From Hyphomicrobium_A sp963776675 (GTDB taxonomy: Bacteria > Pseudomonadota > Alphaproteobacteria > Rhizobiales > Hyphomicrobiaceae), in NCBI GenBank assembly GCA_963776675.1, contig CAVZNR010000049.1, forward strand, positions 248,001 through 312,000: DNA of 64,000 nt, given 5' to 3'. A program made the translations under genes and the position numbers. Below, in pieces: positions 9,983-18,499 of this stretch; position 1 is the first letter of the stretch, and every line of letters begins with the position of its first letter. Under the pieces are notes generated by a model. That model searched no databases and was not told where the DNA came from. It saw only the letters and a program-made list of their open reading frames with translations.

Positions 9983-10594
9983 TTAAGGACTGGCAGGGCC
10001 ATCGCTGCCCTGGCTGGCGAGTACTGCCGCAAGGGCGCCGGCTCCCACCACAACGGCACCGACAATCAATAAGGCACTGTGATCCGCAGGGGGCTTTTCC
10101 TCATAGACGGGCTCGGGCTGGGGCGCGGGCTCTTTCTTGGCCGTGAAAACCGGCGCCGGAGACTCTTTCTTGGTCTGTTTCGGCGGCTCTGGAGTAGGGG
10201 CCTCTTCCGTCTCGTCGGGCGCATCCACCTTCGGCGTGAAGCCATAGGTCATGCGGCCGATCGCAATCCCTTCCTGGTTGGTTTGCGTATAGCCGAAATA
10301 TGATGGCGCTGGCATGGCGTTACCGCTGCACGGCGCCCGGCTCTCGACAATGGTGACGGTGGCCGCGGGCGCGGTCACGACGCAGTTTCCAGAGTAGGCA
10401 ATGGAAGCAGCGCCCTTGGGGCCGACCATGACCTGCGCACCAGCAGAAACCTCGGTCGGTGCAACGATCAGTTGAAATCCCTGACCGGTGCCGACGCGAA
10501 CCTCGCCCGACCTCGGCGAGACCATGGCGGCGAACGCGCTTGCGGGCAATACCGCAAGGGACGCCAGCACCAGTGCTACAATGCGAAACCGCAT
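9983..10594 (-). CDS. Exported FecR-like/beta-rich protein with C-terminal membrane anchor
   Basis: 203 residues. The start at 10594 gives a clear signal peptide (MRFRIVALVLASLAVLPASAFA), with GGAG nine bases upstream. A short beta-rich domain (SGEVRVGTGQGFQLI, then AGAQVMVGPKGAASIAYSG) resembles FecR-type sheets and contains two cysteines that could pair (NCVV...APC). A Pro/Glu/Lys-rich spacer and a C-terminal transmembrane helix (LLIVGAVVVGAGALAAVLA) follow. It would be a periplasmic domain tethered to the inner membrane. It lies 71 bases upstream of the pentapeptide protein start on the same strand, so the two may be cotranscribed. No specific function can be assigned. Confidence 0.7.
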   Translation of the reverse strand: MRFRIVALVLASLAVLPASAFAAMVSPRSGEVRVGTGQGFQLIVAPTEVSAGAQVMVGPKGAASIAYSGNCVVTAPAATVTIVESRAPCSGNAMPAPSYFGYTQTNQEGIAIGRMTYGFTPKVDAPDETEEAPTPEPPKQTKKESPAPVFTAKKEPAPQPEPVYEEKPPADHSALLIVGAVVVGAGALAAVLASQGSDGPASP

Positions 10595-10875
10595 TACGCT
10601 TAACTCCGCTACGCCAAACGCAACAAACACAACAACAATGCACGCGGCGACAAACACCGACGCCCGCGAGCGCGGACGGGGTGCCCCCTTATCGCCTTAT
10701 TAAGCATAGACCCGTGGGCTTGTTATGGTAAACAGCCGGCAAAAAATTAGGTGTGACTAACTTGCTACAACCGTGGCGCGAGCGGCGTGCCGGCCACAGG
10801 GCGGTTCCGGGGCCGCGGGCCGGGCTCGTTTTCCGCAAACCCGAGCCTGCTCGGCGGCCAACGCGCTGTCAAAAA

Positions 10876-10962
10876 TGGTGCGGACGGAGGGAGTTGAACC
10901 CTCACGGCGTTGCCGCCTCAGGATTTTAAGTCCTGTGTGTCTACCAGTTCCACCACGTCCGC
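10876..10962 (-). tRNA. tRNA-Leu (anticodon TAA)
   Basis: An 87-base tRNA on the minus strand. The acceptor stem pairs GCGGACG with CGTCCGC and the CCA end is encoded. The D-loop region reads TGGTGGAACTGGTAGACAC. The anticodon loop is CTTAAAA with TAA as anticodon. The long class II variable arm (GCGGCAACGCCGT) and the T-loop GGTTCAACTCC are typical of tRNA-Leu. It stands alone between an exported protein gene and the ceramidase-family gene. I see no integrase or att-like duplication next to it. Confidence 0.97.
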
Positions 10963-10994
10963 CACAGGCGCGGGCCGCCCATAAGGCCGCGCCT

Positions 10995-11756
10995 TTATGG
11001 GGCGCTTCGACCGGAGGATGCAACTGTCAGGCGAGCGGTCCGGCCGGCATCCGGTGCGCCTAAGCGGATGGCCGCCAGCAGCAGCACATAAAGCAGCACG
11101 GCGTTGAGGATGTGCCAGATGAAGTGCGTGCCGAGCACGCGCCCGTCGACGCGCGTCAGGGGGCAGAGCTCGAAATCGAGCGTGCGGAACGTCATGGAGG
11201 CGAGGAAAACCGCCGCCGCCAGGAAAAGATAGCGGGCGGCCCGGTGCCCCTGCCAGGCGAGCAAGGCGCCCACCAGGAGCAGCGCCCCGAACGCGGGCGC
11301 GTAGCCGAGCGTTCCATTGAAGCAGCGCTTGCCGGCAGCGCGCGTCATGGGAAGCAGATCATTGGCGCAGGTGACGCCGCGCGCAAGGTCGATCGACCAA
11401 TAGAACAGGCCGAGCGCGACCAGAACCGCGAGCCACGGCAAGCCGGCGAAGCGGCGCAGCGCGTAGCCAAGGTAGCCGAGCATGAACAGCGAGATGGGGA
11501 TGGTGTCGAAGGGGATCGACCAGACGGTGGCGTAGGTATGGAACATGAAGCTGCCCACGCCGATCGCCAGCACGAGCACCACGAGGCACCATTCGAACAG
11601 CGCCCGGTCGGCGCGCGCCGTGCGGGCAAGCTGCACCGCCGCGATGAGCCCGGCGATGATGAAGGCACCGTTGGAGATGGCGTTGAGCGGTTCCGCCCAG
11701 AACGACGGATCGCCGCCGCGCTCGCAGTAGGAGAAGACGTGGTCGCTCAAAGCCAT
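10995..11756 (-). CDS. Ceramidase-family (CREST-like) integral membrane hydrolase
   Basis: 253 residues with about seven membrane helices, matching the alkaline ceramidase family (PF05875). Conserved features are visible: an Asn/Glu-rich start (EPLNAISNGAF), a Ser/His element (VGSFMFHTYAT), Asp-Pro (PFDTIPISL), WSIDLARG and the distal metal-binding His pair in GTHFIWHILNAV. Known eukaryotic members hydrolyse ceramides with a zinc ion at the membrane. Bacterial members are poorly characterised and may act on other lipid amides. The start at 11756 is preferred over one ten codons upstream. It stands between tRNA-Leu and a divergent small membrane protein gene. Confidence 0.8.
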   Translation of the reverse strand: MALSDHVFSYCERGGDPSFWAEPLNAISNGAFIIAGLIAAVQLARTARADRALFEWCLVVLVLAIGVGSFMFHTYATVWSIPFDTIPISLFMLGYLGYALRRFAGLPWLAVLVALGLFYWSIDLARGVTCANDLLPMTRAAGKRCFNGTLGYAPAFGALLLVGALLAWQGHRAARYLFLAAAVFLASMTFRTLDFELCPLTRVDGRVLGTHFIWHILNAVLLYVLLLAAIRLGAPDAGRTARLTVASSGRSAP

Positions 11757-11824
11757 GGGCACTCCGCGGCTGTCCGATGTCTGCACTCTAGCGCGTAAAG
11801 CGACGCGCGGCGATTTCGGCTACG

Positions 11825-12142
11825 ATGGCCGCCGGTCAGCCGGATGCACGTCACATGAGAGTTTTTCGCATCGCCGTTGCCGTATTGCTCATCGCCTGCG
11901 CCTTGCCCATCGCCGTGTTAGCGTCGGCTTGGGTGATCTCAGCCGTCGGCGGCTGCACGCTGCAATTCGAAGAGGCGCATGTCTGCAGGCTCGGGGACCT
12001 GGAGGTGGGATGGCTGCTCGACGACCTGTTGCCGATCGGCTTGCTGGGCGCTCTTACGTGCGGGCTGGGCGCCTACGTGTTTGCGGCGTGGGTAATGGTC
12101 GAGCTCGCCGCGCTGCTCCTCAACGCCTTGCGGCGCGGCTAG
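11825..12142 (+). CDS. Small two-helix membrane protein, unknown
   Basis: 105 residues from the ATG at 11825, or 95 from 11855, which gives a more usual N-terminus (MRVFRIAVAVLLIAC). Neither start has a strong RBS. There are two hydrophobic segments, separated by a loop with two cysteines (VGGCTLQFEEAHVCRLGDLE) that could form a periplasmic disulfide. It lies divergent from the ceramidase-family gene and convergent with aspS, eight bases from its stop. I do not recognise the family. Confidence 0.55.
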   Translation: MAAGQPDARHMRVFRIAVAVLLIACALPIAVLASAWVISAVGGCTLQFEEAHVCRLGDLEVGWLLDDLLPIGLLGALTCGLGAYVFAAWVMVELAALLLNALRRG

Positions 12143-12149
12143 CAGGTAC

Positions 12150-14015
12150 CTACGCCTTCTTCTCCGGCGGGGCGACGATGCGGATCGACAGCTCACGCAA
12201 CTGCTGCGGCGACACCTCCGACGGCGCGCCCATGAGCAGATCCTGCGCCTGCTGGTTCATCGGGAACATGATGACGTCGCGCAGGTTGGTGGCGCCGGCG
12301 AGCAGCATGACGATGCGGTCGATGCCGGGTGCGATGCCTCCGTGCGGCGGGGCCCCGTAGGTGAGCGCCTTGAGCATGCCGCCGAACTTGGCTTCCAGCA
12401 CCTCAGGTCCGTAGCCGGCAATCCCGAACGCCTTGACCATGACCTCAGGCAGGTGGTTTCGGATGGCGCCCGACGACAGCTCCACGCCGTTGCAGACGAT
12501 ATCGTACTGGTAGGCCTTGAGCGCGAGCAGCTCCTCGTCGGTCTTGGCGGCTTCCAGCGCGGCGAGGCCGCCTTGGGGCATGGAGAACGGGTTGTGCGAG
12601 AAGTCGATCTTCTTTTCTTCCTCGTTCCACTCGAACATGGGGAAGTCGACGATCCAGCAGAACGCGAACTTGCTCTCGTCGATCAGCTTCAACTCCTGGC
12701 CGATACGCGTGCGCGCCTCGCCGGCGAACCTGTAGAACCTGGCCGGGTTGCCGGCGGCGAAGAACACGGCGTCGCCTTCCTTGAGCCCGAGCTGGGTGCG
12801 AATGGCGCCCGAGCGTTCCGGCCCGATGTTCTTGGCTACGGGGCCGGCGCCGTTTTCTTCACCCTCGCGCCAGAAGATGTAGGCAAGGCCCGGCTGGCCC
12901 TCGCCCTGCGCCCAGGAGTTCATCCGGTCGCAAAAGGCGCGTGATCCGCCGCCGGGTGCCGGGATCGCCCATACCCGCACCTTCGGGTCCTTCTCGATCA
13001 TGCCGGCGAAGACTTTGAAGCCCGAGCCGCGGAAGTGCTCGGTCACATCCTGCATCTCGATGGGGTTGCGCAGGTCCGGCTTGTCGGTGCCGTACTTCGC
13101 GATTGCCGTATCGTAGGGAATGCGCGGGAAGGGATCGTTGACGGGTTTCCCTTTTCCGAACTCCTGAAACACGCCGCGCATAACCGGCTCTATCGCGGCG
13201 AACACGTCCTCCTGCTCAACGAAGCTCATCTCCACATCGAGCTGGTAGAACTCGCCCGGGCTACGATCGGCGCGCGCATCCTCGTCGCGGAAACAAGGCG
13301 CGATCTGGAAGTAGCGGTCGAAGCCCGCGATCATGATGAGCTGCTTGAACTGCTGCGGGGCCTGCGGCAGCGCGTAGAACTTGCCCGGATGCATGCGCGA
13401 GGGCACGAGAAAGTCGCGCGCGCCTTCCGGCGAGGAGGCGGTGAGGATCGGCGTCTGGAACTCGAAAAAGCCCTCGTCGCGCATGCGCCGCCGGATCGAG
13501 CCGATGATCTCGTTGCGCAGCATGATGTTGTTGTGCAGGGTCTCGCGCCGCAAATCGAGAAAGCGGTACTGCAGGCGCAGATCCTCGGGATAGTCGGGCT
13601 CGCCGAACACCGGCACCGGCAATTCCTTGGCCGCCGACAACACCTCGATCTCGGTGGCGAAGAGCTCAACCTCGCCGGTGGGGAGATCGGCGTTGACCGT
13701 GCCTTCGGGCCGCTCGCGCACCCGGCCGTCGACGCGGATCACCCACTCGGAGCGCACTGTCTCGGCGACCTTGAAGGCGGGGCTGTCGGGATCGGCGACG
13801 ACCTGCGTCAGACCGTAGTGATCGCGCAGGTCGATAAACAAGAGTCCGCCATGGTCGCGCACGCGATGCACCCACCCCGACAGGCGCACATTCTTGCCGA
13901 TGTCATCGGCCCGCGCCGCGCCGCAGGTGTGCGAGCGGTAGCGGTGCAGGGTTGCATTGCCCTCGCCACCCTGCGCCGCCGTCTTTGCTTGCTTCTTCGC
14001 CTTCGCCTCGGCCAT
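12150..14015 (-). CDS. aspS: Aspartyl-tRNA synthetase
   Basis: 621 residues, the full bacterial length. It charges tRNA-Asp (and in many alphaproteobacteria tRNA-Asn as well) with aspartate. An N-terminal OB-fold anticodon-binding domain (VRLSGWVHRVRDHGGLLFIDLRD) leads to the class II core: motif 1 around RNEIIGSIRRRMRDEGFFE, motif 2 at FRDEDARADRSPGEFYQLD, the inserted GAD domain, and motif 3 near GIAPGIDRIVMLL. A lysine/alanine-rich extension precedes the OB fold. In related genomes rnd lies close to aspS; here about 10 kb of accessory genes separate them. Confidence 0.98.
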   Translation of the reverse strand: MAEAKAKKQAKTAAQGGEGNATLHRYRSHTCGAARADDIGKNVRLSGWVHRVRDHGGLLFIDLRDHYGLTQVVADPDSPAFKVAETVRSEWVIRVDGRVRERPEGTVNADLPTGEVELFATEIEVLSAAKELPVPVFGEPDYPEDLRLQYRFLDLRRETLHNNIMLRNEIIGSIRRRMRDEGFFEFQTPILTASSPEGARDFLVPSRMHPGKFYALPQAPQQFKQLIMIAGFDRYFQIAPCFRDEDARADRSPGEFYQLDVEMSFVEQEDVFAAIEPVMRGVFQEFGKGKPVNDPFPRIPYDTAIAKYGTDKPDLRNPIEMQDVTEHFRGSGFKVFAGMIEKDPKVRVWAIPAPGGGSRAFCDRMNSWAQGEGQPGLAYIFWREGEENGAGPVAKNIGPERSGAIRTQLGLKEGDAVFFAAGNPARFYRFAGEARTRIGQELKLIDESKFAFCWIVDFPMFEWNEEEKKIDFSHNPFSMPQGGLAALEAAKTDEELLALKAYQYDIVCNGVELSSGAIRNHLPEVMVKAFGIAGYGPEVLEAKFGGMLKALTYGAPPHGGIAPGIDRIVMLLAGATNLRDVIMFPMNQQAQDLLMGAPSEVSPQQLRELSIRIVAPPEKKA

Positions 14016-14164
14016 CTGATATCTCGTCCAAACCGGCGCCTGCCGCCCTCAAGTTCGCGGGAAAAGCGCATGGGGTCATCGGGTTGTCAAGGCTCCGGGG
14101 GGCGGGGGCCGGGGCACGTGCGCACAATCGCCGCGCGTGTGCGGGTTTTCGCCGGACAGGAAGC

Positions 14165-15075
14165 TCAGCGTCGATAGACGTACGTCACCAGGAACGTCCG
14201 ATCGGCGACGGTGGCATTCTTGGGCGGGAACGGGAAGCTCGACTGGTGCACGGAGAAGATGACGCTGTCGTCCAGGCCGCGGTCACCGGAGCCCTGCACC
14301 AGACGCACCCACGCGACATTGCCATTCTCGTCGAGAAGGATGCGGACCCTCACCTTGCCGGTGACCGACTCCAAGCGGCGGCATGGTCTTCTTCAAGGCG
14401 CGGATGACGTCGCGGCCGAAGCGATCGTTTGCGCCTGAGCGCGTGATGCCGGGCGGACGCGTCGCCGCCGACTCGCGCCCCCCGCTGGTGCCGCCCTGAA
14501 TGGCCATATCAAAGGGCACCGACAGATCGAGCTTGGTCGGCGGCTTGAGCGCAGGCTTAGTCTTGGGCTTGCTCTCGGTTTGCTTCTTGGCCTCGCTCGG
14601 TTCTGTCTCGCTGCTCTTGGGCGCAGGCTTGGGCAAGTACCGCTGCCGGCGGCGACGGTTGCGGCTCCTCCGCCTCGAGAGCGGGCAGCGCGGCCGACTT
14701 CTGCGGCGCGGGCTCGGCTTGCGGCTCGCTCTGGGCTTCCGGCGTCGGCTCCGGCTGCGGCTCCTTGGGCGGAGGCGCCGGCTGGGCGGTGGGCGCCTGC
14801 TGAGGCGGGGCACTGGGAGCGCTCGTCGGCGCACTCATGGCGCGCAGCTCGCCTTCGTCGACGAGCTCCACGTCGATCGCGGACGCGTTGCCACCGGCGG
14901 CGCCGAGCGTGCGCAGATGCGAGCGGGCAACACCGATGAGGAGCGCCACGTGCACGACCGCCGCGACGAGGAGCGATAGCCAGAAAATAGACTGGCGCTG
15001 CGGCACCGGCGCCTGCAAGGACGGCCTCAGCGCATGCGCGGGGTCCAAAATCGGTGACATTTGCTCAGCGCTCAT
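14165..15075 (-). CDS. TonB-like energy transducer (frame broken twice)
   Basis: The start at 15075 gives a cytoplasmic leader, one inner-membrane helix (SIFWLSLLVAAVVHVALLIG), then a long Pro/Glu/Gln/Lys-rich periplasmic spacer and a C-terminal TonB/TolA-like domain (GKVRVRILLDENGNVAWVRL, ending FLVTYVYRR). The pieces are in three frames, with breaks near 14640 and near 14380, both single-base in character. A TonB protein would couple the proton-motive force to outer-membrane receptors. No ExbB/ExbD or receptor gene is adjacent. TolA is an alternative, but the short basic end and VxVRxLLDENGNV pattern favour TonB. Confidence 0.8.
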
Positions 15076-15295
15076 TCCGTCGCTTGCCTCGATTTCAGAC
15101 CTCCTGATCGACGTTTCCGTCGTCACAATTGGGGCGAGAAAACGCGTGTCTCGCTCGCCGAGCATAGTGATCCGTGACGCATATGTGGACAAGAGCACGG
15201 CTCGTGTGCACAACCCGCCGCCCGCTGATTGTTGCCGCCGCAGGCACCGTGGTAGCCGTGCGGCAGTCGCGTAGCCCACTTCCAGGGCAGGAGGA

Positions 15296-15338
15296 ATTCC
15301 AAAGTAGGGGTACGTGTCTTGAAACAGTCAGCATTCGC
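15296..15338 (+). repeat. Duplicated 5' leader, copy 1
   Basis: A 43-base stretch running from the untranslated leader into the first codons of the barrel gene. It recurs at 16081-16123 with three mismatches. It includes an AGGGG ribosome-binding element and the TTG start. The conservation upstream of the start shows that the duplication carried the translation-initiation region along with the gene. Confidence 0.85.
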
Positions 15339-16008
15339 GCTCTCGCTTCTTGCCGCTGCCGTACTGACCACCGCACCGGCCCAAGCCGACGAAATCCAAC
15401 CCTTCCAAGGTCTCTACTTCGGTCTGCACGGCGGCTACGCCTGGCAGAACGTCAGCGGCGTGTTCGACAACACCGGCGCCGCCACGAGCCTGGCGCCACT
15501 CGCCAACGACGGGGCCATCGTCGGCGCGCAGCTTGGCTACAACGTCCAACAGAACTGGTTCATGGTGGGTGTCGAGGCCGATGCGAGCGCCCTTGCCGGC
15601 AGCCCCAACACGGTCATCAACAATCCGCAGCTCAATACCTATGCAATCCTGAGCGGTGACTCCAGCTATCTGGCCTCGGTCAGAGGGCGGCTCGGCTTCG
15701 TGGTGCAGGATTGGCTGTTCTACGGCACGGCGGGCGTTGCCTTCTCGCGCTTCGAGTTCAAGGAGAATGCGCCGAACGTTCCGTTCAACGGCTCGCTGCG
15801 CTTCACCGACACCTCCGCCGTCTATGGCGGCGGCATCGAATGGAAGATCGCCTACGGCGTCTCGGTGCGGGGCGAGTACCTGCATTACGATACCGGCGCC
15901 TCCTCCTACATACCCACGAGCTTCTTCAACGCCAACACCGGGGATGTCGTGAACTTCCACGACATCGACGTGGCCAGGGCGGGAATCAACATCAGCCTCG
16001 GCCAGTGA
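15319..16008 (+). CDS. Outer-membrane beta-barrel protein (Omp25/31-like), copy 1
   Basis: 229 residues with a cleavable signal peptide (MKQSAFALSLLAAAVLTTAPAQA) and an eight-strand-type barrel typical of rhizobial Omp25/Omp31 proteins: FQGLYFGLHGGYAW, GAQLGYN, SVRGRLGFVVQDWLFYGTAG, YGGGIEWKIAYGVSVRGEYLHYD, ending VARAGINISLGQ. The terminal residues alternate as a closing strand would. The start is TTG at 15319: no in-frame ATG or GTG lies upstream, AGGGG sits nine bases before it, and the paralogue keeps the same arrangement. It is the first of a tandem pair and probably structural or surface-exposed. Confidence 0.9.
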   Translation: MKQSAFALSLLAAAVLTTAPAQADEIQPFQGLYFGLHGGYAWQNVSGVFDNTGAATSLAPLANDGAIVGAQLGYNVQQNWFMVGVEADASALAGSPNTVINNPQLNTYAILSGDSSYLASVRGRLGFVVQDWLFYGTAGVAFSRFEFKENAPNVPFNGSLRFTDTSAVYGGGIEWKIAYGVSVRGEYLHYDTGASSYIPTSFFNANTGDVVNFHDIDVARAGINISLGQ

Positions 16009-16021
16009 GGCTCCCTTTGTA

Positions 16022-16048
16022 GCCCCGTGGCCGGCACCGGCCGCGGGG
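16022..16048 (+). terminator. GC-rich hairpin between the tandem barrel genes
   Basis: An inverted repeat CCCCGTGGCC / GGCCGCGGGG with a short loop and one G-U pair, 13 bases after the first barrel's stop codon. It has no T tract, so it may be an attenuator, an mRNA-stabilising hairpin or a weak terminator. Confidence 0.45.
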
Positions 16049-16080
16049 ATCGTAGCGTTGCCCCCGTCCGGGGCAGAGGC

Positions 16081-16123
16081 ATTCCAGAGTAGAGGTACGT
16101 GTCTTGAAACAGTCAGTATTCGC
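16081..16123 (+). repeat. Duplicated 5' leader, copy 2
   Basis: The second copy of the 43-base leader and start region found at 15296-15338, with three mismatches. Here the ribosome-binding element reads AGAGG. It marks the edge of the tandem duplication: upstream of it the two leaders diverge. Confidence 0.85.
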
Positions 16124-16790
16124 ATGCTCGCTTCTTGCCGCTGCCGTTGGAATCACGGCACCGGCCTCCGCTCAAGATCTTAAATCCTTCCAGGGGCTCT
16201 ATGTCGGTCTGCACGGCGGCTACGCTTGGCAGGGCATGAGCGGCGCGTTCGATAATCTGGGGAGCGATACGAACCTGTCGGCCATCGATTTGGACAGGCC
16301 GATCATCGGGGGCCAGCTCGGCTACAACATGCGCGTCGGCCAATTCATATGGGGCGTCGAGGCCGATGCGACGGCGGACGTCGGCTCGTCGAGGTCCGTC
16401 ATCAACCCGAACCCGCCCGTCTACGAGCAATTGTCGGCGCAAGCGGCCTATCTCAGCAGCGTACGCGGCCGGCTCGGCTACGTCATGGGCGACGTGCTCG
16501 CCTATGGCACTGTCGGCATCGGGTTCGCGGAGTTCAAGTTCTCCGAGAATTCGCCGGCGACACCTTTCATGGGATCGATGCGGTTGCAGGAGTCGGGCAT
16601 CGTCTACGGTGGCGGACTCGAGTATCAGATCGCATACGGCGTAAGCATCCGCGCCGAGTACCTCCACTATGACGTCGGCGGCATCGCATACATCCCTGCG
16701 AGCTTCCCCAACTCCGATAGCGGCGATTACGTCAAATTCCACGACGTCAACGTGGCCAGGGCCGGGATCAATATCAGCCTCGGCCAATAA
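16104..16790 (+). CDS. Outer-membrane beta-barrel protein (Omp25/31-like), copy 2
   Basis: 228 residues, clearly paralogous to the preceding barrel along the whole length, with the same signal peptide pattern (MKQSVFACSLLAAAV) and identical last residues (VARAGINISLGQ). It differs mainly in the predicted surface loops (around SDTNLSAIDLDRP, INPNPPVYEQLS and IPASFPNSDSG). It uses the same TTG start and leader as copy 1. Loop divergence with conserved strands suggests diversification of surface properties after duplication. A terminator-like hairpin follows directly. Confidence 0.9.
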   Translation: MKQSVFACSLLAAAVGITAPASAQDLKSFQGLYVGLHGGYAWQGMSGAFDNLGSDTNLSAIDLDRPIIGGQLGYNMRVGQFIWGVEADATADVGSSRSVINPNPPVYEQLSAQAAYLSSVRGRLGYVMGDVLAYGTVGIGFAEFKFSENSPATPFMGSMRLQESGIVYGGGLEYQIAYGVSIRAEYLHYDVGGIAYIPASFPNSDSGDYVKFHDVNVARAGINISLGQ

Positions 16791-16800
16791 AGGCCGCGCG

Positions 16801-16826
16801 GGGAGCGCCGACCAGGCGGCGCTCCC
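16801..16826 (+). terminator. Rho-independent-like terminator after barrel copy 2
   Basis: A perfect ten-base-pair hairpin, GGGAGCGCCG / CGGCGCTCCC with a six-base loop, begins ten bases after the stop codon. A T-rich run (CTTTTAT) follows some distance downstream instead of immediately, so termination efficiency is uncertain. Confidence 0.6.
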
Positions 16827-16994
16827 GTGAGCCTCAACTGACCTTTTATACGACGCTGCGCGCCGGCATCGTCCGACGCAACATTCGATATTGACTAGGA
16901 TTGCTTTCATTTGCTCGTTGCGACGCTATAGTGGCGCCGTTGGAAGATTCTTACAGGTTTTCTTGTTTAAATTTCTAGAGGATGGGAGCGAGGA

Positions 16995-17417
16995 TTGCCG
17001 CACCCTGACCCGTTGGTGGTCGTCGCAAATTTCAACAGAGTGTGGGACACCGGCGACATTGATGGCGCCTTGGCCTTCATCGCCGGCGATGCGGAATACG
17101 AGGTGCACATCTCACCCGAGGTGCTTCCCTACGGCGGAACCGCGACCGGCCGCGACGCTATAGAGACGACACTCCGGTGCATGCGCACCGAGTGGGAGTA
17201 CATTCTCTACCGCCCTTTTGCGCTGGCGAACGACGGCAACATCGTGCGCTTCCAGGTGGAGTTCATGTATCGCCACAGGGACAGCGGCGAGGTCTTGGTG
17301 GGGCGCTTCCGCTTCGTCATGCGCGTGGAGGATGGGCTCATCCGGCGCGTGGACGAGTTTCACGACCGCGCCAAGGTCGAGGCTTTCATGCGTCTGGTGA
17401 AATCATCGAAGCCTTGA
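16995..17417 (+). CDS. SnoaL/NTF2-like small protein
   Basis: 140 residues of the SnoaL-like/NTF2 superfamily: an N-terminal helix with FNRVWDTGDIDGALAFIAGDAEYEVH, then the cone-shaped sheet, ending VEDGLIRRVDEFHDRAKVEAF. These folds serve as small isomerases, hydrolases or ligand-binding proteins; no substrate can be inferred. The start is a TTG at 16995 preceded by GGGAGCGAGG. Its 3' end overlaps the 3' end of the convergent AraC gene by 32 bases, so the two transcripts are antisense there. An AT-rich 150-base region upstream (16850-16990) presumably holds the promoter. Confidence 0.75.
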   Translation: MPHPDPLVVVANFNRVWDTGDIDGALAFIAGDAEYEVHISPEVLPYGGTATGRDAIETTLRCMRTEWEYILYRPFALANDGNIVRFQVEFMYRHRDSGEVLVGRFRFVMRVEDGLIRRVDEFHDRAKVEAFMRLVKSSKP

Positions 17418-18360
17418 GTGCCTGCTGCCGGCAGGCGCTCGGCGAGCAGCCGAACTGCGCCTTGAAGCGGCGCGTGAAGTGCGACATGTCCAAGAAGCCG
17501 TACGAGTAGGCGATGTCGCTGACGGTGCGGAAGGACTGAGCCGAGTCCTCCAACAGCCGGCGGCAGTGCTGCAGGCGCCGCAGCATGATGAAGCGCTCCA
17601 GCGATGTTCCCTCGTGTCCGAGAAGGGCGTTGGCGTAGCGCACGCTGATGCCGGCGGCGGCGGCCGCCTGCGCCGGACGCAGATCAGGGTCGCTGAGCCG
17701 TCCCTCGATGATGTTCTTCAAGCGCAAGAGCGTGGTCATGCGCGATGTGGAGAGCGTGCCCTTCCCCTCCTGCAGCTCCTGACTGAAGGCGAGCGCCACC
17801 AGGTCGATCACCTGCTGGGCTACCTTGCCGCCCGTCGACTCGTCGAATGACGCCGCGCGTTCCGGCAGCATGGAGAGCAGTCCACCAGCGAGGGCGGCCA
17901 ATGGCGCAGCATAGGAAATAGGCCGCGCCGTCAGCGCTCTGGCGTCGCCTAGCCGGCTCTGTATCTCCCAGCGCGGCATCGTGACGATCAACAAGCGGAT
18001 GAAGTCGTCGATGTCGAAGGAGAAGGGTCGTCGCGGGTCGAGCAGGAACAGATCTTTGGGCTTGGCGATGGCGTCGCGACCGTCCTGATGCAGGACCATA
18101 TCGCCGACGAGCGGCATGCTCAGCAAAAGATCATCGTCTGTCGCCTGCTCGATGTAGCGCTTCGTGCGTCGGCCGTTGCTCGCGTCGCTTTCGACTATGG
18201 TTAGCGCAAGAGTGCCCAAAGTTCCGGAGCGGATGCGACCCTTCAACGCGTCGGCCGGCTTATCGACCTCGTGCGCGAACGATGCGCCCGGAGCGGCGTC
18301 GCGCCAAAAGTCGAGCCCGTGCCGCGCGTGCACTTCGCTGGTGGAGAATATGACTCTCAT
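17386..18360 (-). CDS. AraC family transcriptional regulator
   Basis: 324 residues. An N-terminal cupin-like AraC_binding_2 type domain (residues about 10-190, with FLLDPRRPFSFD) is followed by two helix-turn-helix units at the C-terminus (RPAQAAAAAGISVRYANALL and VSDIAYSYGFLDMSHFTRRF), the second carrying the AraC signature and ending FGCSPSACR. It probably controls nearby genes in response to a small molecule. Candidates are the convergent SnoaL-like gene and the divergent NYN gene, whose start lies 140 bases away, but targets cannot be fixed from sequence. Confidence 0.92.
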   Translation of the reverse strand: MRVIFSTSEVHARHGLDFWRDAAPGASFAHEVDKPADALKGRIRSGTLGTLALTIVESDASNGRRTKRYIEQATDDDLLLSMPLVGDMVLHQDGRDAIAKPKDLFLLDPRRPFSFDIDDFIRLLIVTMPRWEIQSRLGDARALTARPISYAAPLAALAGGLLSMLPERAASFDESTGGKVAQQVIDLVALAFSQELQEGKGTLSTSRMTTLLRLKNIIEGRLSDPDLRPAQAAAAAGISVRYANALLGHEGTSLERFIMLRRLQHCRRLLEDSAQSFRTVSDIAYSYGFLDMSHFTRRFKAQFGCSPSACRQQALKASMISPDA

Positions 18361-18499
18361 TGGCGCAGCTTATGTTCCGCTTCAGTCAAGCTGTTGTGCC
18401 CGGTCGTCCAAAGACTTCGCTCTGCAGTCTGATCATCGTAGTAGCGCGCTGGTCCTAGTCCGAGTTTTGGCGGCGCATCCACGGCACCAAGGATCGGTA

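Noticed and set aside
10876..10962. Integration site of a mobile element at tRNA-Leu
   Set aside because: No integrase and no repeated 3' tRNA fragment found in the window.
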